A DNA stretch of 32,376 nt from Hyphomicrobiales bacterium (GTDB lineage: Bacteria; Pseudomonadota; Alphaproteobacteria; Rhizobiales; Xanthobacteraceae): assembly GCA_013911975.1 (NCBI GenBank), contig JACESF010000048.1:1-32376 (forward strand). Reading direction: 5' to 3'. Shown here piece after piece: positions 29,972 to 32,376 of this stretch; the stretch's first letter is position 1, and the number at the start of each line of letters is the position of its first letter. The notes beneath the pieces were generated by a model. The model was not told where the DNA came from, did not search any database, and saw only the letters and a program-made list of their open reading frames with translations. The position numbers and the translations under genes were made by a program.

Positions 29972-31747
29972 ATGAACGCTCCCCCGGCCCCCGGATCGAA
30001 CCTGCCCCCCGCGCCCGAGGCGCGCGAGGCCGTCACCCTCGTGGGCGAGACGCTGGACAATGCGGTGCATGCCGCCCTGGCGCGGATGACGGGCGGGCTC
30101 TCCCCCGCCGCGCTCACCAATGCCTATGCGGACTGGGCCATGCACCTCGCCCTGTCGCCGGGCAAGCAGATGGAGCTCAGCATCAAGCTCGCGCGCAAAT
30201 GGGCGCGGCTCGCCCGCTACGTCGCCACCTGCGCCGCCCCCGGCGGGGCAATTCCCTGCATCGAGCCCCTGCCGCAGGACCGGCGGTTCGCGGACCCGGA
30301 ATGGCAGCGCTGGCCCTTCAACGTCATGTACCAGTCCTTCCTGCTGAACCAGCAATGGTGGCACAACGCCACCACAGGCGTTCGCGGGGTGACGGCGGCC
30401 AACGAGGACATCGTGGAATTCACTGCCCGGCAGATGCTGGACGTGGCCTCGCCGTCCAACTTCCTCTGGACCAATCCCGTGGTCCAGGCCCGCACGGTGG
30501 CCACCGGCGGGCGGAACCTGACCCAGGGCGTCGCCAACATGCTGGAGGACGCCGAGCGCGAGCTGCGGGGCCGGGGCCCGGTGGGCGCCGAGGCCTTCGC
30601 GCCGGGCCGCGACGTGGCGGTCACGCCCGGCAAGGTGATCTTCCGGAACCGGCTGATGGAGCTGATCCAGTACGCGCCGTCCACCGGCACGGTGCATGCC
30701 GAGCCGGTGCTGGTCGTGCCCGCCTGGATCATGAAATACTACATCCTCGACCTGTCGCCCCGGAACTCCCTGGTGAAGTACCTGGTGGACCAGGGCTTCA
30801 CCGTGTTCATGATTTCCTGGCTCAATCCCGGCGAGCAGGACCGCGACCTGAGCTTCGACGATTACCGCCAGTTCGGCATCATGTCGGCGCTGGACGTTGT
30901 GAACGCGGTGGTGCCCGGCGCGAAGGTGCATGCGGCGGGCTATTGCCTCGGCGGCACCACGCTCTCCATCGCGGCCTCCGCCATGGCCCGCGACGGCGAC
31001 GAGCGCTTCGCCACGGTGACGCTGCTGGCCGCGCAGGCGGATTTCACCGAGGCGGGGGAATTGCGGCTCTTCATCAATGAGAGCCAGGTGAGCTTCCTGG
31101 AAAGCCTCATGTGGAGCCAGGGCGCGCTGGACACAAGGCAGATGGCGGGGGCGTTCCAGCTCCTGCGCTCCAACGACCTCATCTGGTCGAAGGTGATCCA
31201 CGACTATCTCATGGGCGAGCGCGAGCCCATGAGCGATCTGATGGCCTGGAACGCGGACGCCACCCGCATGCCCTACCGCATGCACTCGGAATATCTGCGC
31301 CGCCTCTATCTCGACAACGACCTCGCGGAGGGCCGCTTTCTGGTGGGCGGGCGCCCGGTGACGCTCGCGGACATCCGCGCGCCGGTCTTCGCCGTGGGCA
31401 CGGAGAAGGACCATGTCGCCCCCTGGCGGTCGGTCTTCAAGCTCCACCTGCTCACCGACACCGACCTCACCTTCGCGCTCGCCTCCGGCGGCCATAATGG
31501 CGGCATCGTCAGCGAGCCAGGCCGGGCGGGGCGGCATTTCCGGCTGCTCACCAAGCTCGCCACCGACCGGCATCTCGACGCCGACGCGTGGTGGGCGACG
31601 GCGCCCCTCACCCAGGGCTCCTGGTGGGAAGCGTGGAGCGCGTGGCTCGCCGCCCGCTCCGGCGGTTTCGTCACGCCCCCCGCCTTGGGCGGCGCCGCCT
31701 ATCCGCCGCTGGCGGATGCGCCGGGCACCTATGTCCTGCAGCGCTGA
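29972..31747 (+). CDS. phaC: Class I poly(3-hydroxyalkanoate) synthase
   Basis: This encodes 591 residues, the usual size for class I PhaC. It polymerises short-chain (R)-3-hydroxyacyl-CoA on granule surfaces. The lipase-like box is GYCLGG with nucleophile Cys325. Asp480 (GTEKDHVAPW) and His508 (GGHNGG) complete the triad. The N-terminal domain has the usual FNVMYQSFLLNQQWW and GVTAANEDIVEFTARQ. It is not beside phaA, phaB or phaR but inside the FNR-type cluster after the ATPase. It is therefore probably a second, oxygen-regulated synthase, storing carbon and reducing power when respiration slows. That reading is inference. Confidence 0.93.
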   Translation: MNAPPAPGSNLPPAPEAREAVTLVGETLDNAVHAALARMTGGLSPAALTNAYADWAMHLALSPGKQMELSIKLARKWARLARYVATCAAPGGAIPCIEPLPQDRRFADPEWQRWPFNVMYQSFLLNQQWWHNATTGVRGVTAANEDIVEFTARQMLDVASPSNFLWTNPVVQARTVATGGRNLTQGVANMLEDAERELRGRGPVGAEAFAPGRDVAVTPGKVIFRNRLMELIQYAPSTGTVHAEPVLVVPAWIMKYYILDLSPRNSLVKYLVDQGFTVFMISWLNPGEQDRDLSFDDYRQFGIMSALDVVNAVVPGAKVHAAGYCLGGTTLSIAASAMARDGDERFATVTLLAAQADFTEAGELRLFINESQVSFLESLMWSQGALDTRQMAGAFQLLRSNDLIWSKVIHDYLMGEREPMSDLMAWNADATRMPYRMHSEYLRRLYLDNDLAEGRFLVGGRPVTLADIRAPVFAVGTEKDHVAPWRSVFKLHLLTDTDLTFALASGGHNGGIVSEPGRAGRHFRLLTKLATDRHLDADAWWATAPLTQGSWWEAWSAWLAARSGGFVTPPALGGAAYPPLADAPGTYVLQR

Positions 31748-31779
31748 GGCGCGGGTTTGGCGCGGGGCGCGGGCGCTGC

Positions 31780-31793
31780 GTGACCTGCATCAA
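31780..31793. promoter_or_regulatory. FNR-like box upstream of the DUF5132-like gene
   Basis: GTGAC-CTGC-ATCAA differs from the FNR consensus at one conserved base (G for the first T). A CATAGG, the same -10-like hexamer as in the cyd promoter, follows at 31820-31825, but 26 nt after the box instead of 22. It is weaker than the boxes at 6107 and 25209. It would give the last two genes their own start. Confidence 0.45.
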
Positions 31794-31870
31794 AGCGGGC
31801 CGACGCGGGATGTGGGACGCATAGGGGCGCTCCCGTAAGGGGGCGTCTCCACCGCCGAACGAGGCTCACC

Positions 31871-32155
31871 ATGTCGATCGCCCGCTATCTGGTCGCCGCC
31901 GTCGCCGGGGCCGCCGCCGTGATGATTGCGCCGAAGCTGGCCGTGAAGGGCCGCCCGGCCGCTAAGAAGACGCTGAAGCTCGCCATGGCCGCCGCCTATG
32001 AGGCGCAGGTGAAGGTGGCCCAGGCGGCCGAGGGGCTGGACGATCTCGTGGCCGAGGCCAAGGCGGAACTGATCGCCGAGGGGCTGGCCGCCGCTGCCGC
32101 CGAGGCCGCGCAGGCGCCTCCCGGCGATGCCGCGCCCGCCGCCCAGGCTGGCTGA
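31871..32155 (+). CDS. Small Ala-rich membrane-anchored protein, DUF5132-like
   Basis: This encodes 94 residues. An N-terminal hydrophobic helix (about 5-24, YLVAAVAGAAAVMIAPKLAV) could anchor it in the membrane. A basic stretch (KGRPAAKKTLK) and an amphipathic, coiled-coil-like helix (YEAQVKVAQAAEGLDDLVAEAKAEL) follow, then an Ala/Pro-rich tail. This resembles DUF5132 proteins, which occur next to HMA2 proteins and P-type ATPases, as here. GAGGCTCACC before the ATG is a weak ribosome-binding site. Its role is unknown; a helper of the adjacent HMA2 protein or of the ATPase is plausible. Confidence 0.65.
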   Translation: MSIARYLVAAVAGAAAVMIAPKLAVKGRPAAKKTLKLAMAAAYEAQVKVAQAAEGLDDLVAEAKAELIAEGLAAAAAEAAQAPPGDAAPAAQAG

Positions 32156-32157
32156 TC

Positions 32158-32376
32158 ATGACCACGACCGTGGACGCCGTGCTCGTCCATTCCATGCCCG
32201 GGCGCCTGCGGCTGCGCCTCGTGCCGGCCCATCATCCCGGCATCGAGGCCGTGGCGGCTGCCCTTTCCGGGCGGCCTGGCGTGCTGAAAGTGGCCTATCG
32301 GGCCGAGACCGGAAGCCTGCTGGTGCTCCATGACGGGCGGTTCCGGCCCGATAGGCCACTTTCAGCACGCCAGGCC
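32158..32376 (+). CDS. HMA2-domain protein, partial and possibly corrupted at its 3' end
   Basis: ATG 32158, two bases after the stop of the preceding gene, opens a frame that runs off the window (73 codons). It begins MTTTVDAVLVHSMPGRLRLRL and continues with PGVLKVAYRAETGSLLVLHDG, the pattern of HMA2-type ferredoxin-like domains found beside P-type ATPases. The classical metal-binding CxxC is absent, as usual for this group. From 32345 the sequence is the exact reverse complement of its own codons 39-49, so residues after about 62 (RPDRPLSARQA) are probably not genuine. Confidence 0.6.
   Translation, partial: MTTTVDAVLVHSMPGRLRLRLVPAHHPGIEAVAAALSGRPGVLKVAYRAETGSLLVLHDGRFRPDRPLSARQA
32273..32376. 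repeat. Perfect 32-bp inverted repeat ending at the window edge
   Basis: The 32 bases at 32273-32304 are the exact reverse complement of 32345-32376, with a 40-nt spacer. The left arm is inside the HMA2-like coding region and the right arm ends at the last base of the window. Pairing stops sharply at both inner ends. A repeat of this length, exact and at the very end, is more like a fold-back joining artefact at a contig end than a natural hairpin. Confidence 0.85.

Noticed and set aside
27178..30120. A 980-codon minus-strand open frame
   Set aside because: It is antisense to the P-type ATPase and neighbours, with shadow-like composition and no motif.
1..32376. tRNA, rRNA, CRISPR arrays, insertion sequences or prophage genes
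   Set aside because: I looked for cloverleaf-like stretches, regular spaced repeats, transposases and integrases and saw none that I can support.

Overview
The window is GC-rich, densely coded DNA from an alphaproteobacterium. The 401-residue NAD-dependent formate dehydrogenase, the class I PHA synthase, the FNR/FixK-type boxes and the gene neighbourhoods suggest Hyphomicrobiales, with Xanthobacteraceae (Xanthobacter, Ancylobacter, Azorhizobium relatives) as the best guess. That placement is inference from remembered family resemblance, not from a marker gene. Both ends cut a gene: aconitase B at the left and an HMA2-type protein at the right. The right end finishes exactly on one arm of a perfect 32-bp inverted repeat, which looks like a contig-end fold-back.

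Layout. 1-2035 (minus): most of acnB, followed by about 555 bp without a gene that holds palindromes and an orphan minus-strand terminator. 2591-5957 (plus): a small secreted protein of unknown function, a DHA2-type MFS exporter and a FUSC-family membrane protein. 6107-13291 (plus): a compact cytochrome bd operon of regulator, cydD, cydC, cydA, cydB and the 41-residue cydX. An FNR/FixK-like box and a perfect palindrome precede it and a long hairpin terminator ends it. 13351-18305: a minus-strand RND efflux operon (DUF2892 membrane protein, periplasmic adaptor, RND pump) divergent from an ArsR-family gene whose two cysteines and operator fit the persulfide-sensing BigR/SqrR group. 18404-20639 (plus): a chemoreceptor with its terminator. 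20755-23720: an XRE-cupin regulator (plus), then NAD-formate dehydrogenase and a LysR regulator (both minus). 23910-25136 (plus): an alpha/beta hydrolase divergent from the LysR gene. 25209-32376 (plus): a second putative FNR/FixK-controlled cluster of zinc alcohol dehydrogenase, tandem universal stress protein, P2-type cation ATPase, PHA synthase, a DUF5132-like small protein and an HMA2-like protein.

How it fits together. Two operons and one short transcription unit carry TTGA-N6-TCAA-like boxes. In the two best cases the box lies exactly 22 nt before a -10-like hexamer, the spacing of class II FNR-type activation. The cyd operon would supply a high-affinity quinol oxidase at low oxygen. 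The adh-usp-ATPase-phaC cluster would dispose of reducing power (alcohol/ketone redox, PHB), protect the cell and move cations under the same condition. The most interesting leads are this low-oxygen cluster, whose ATPase has an altered ion site, and the proposed persulfide-responsive RND pump. All functional links are predictions from sequence.
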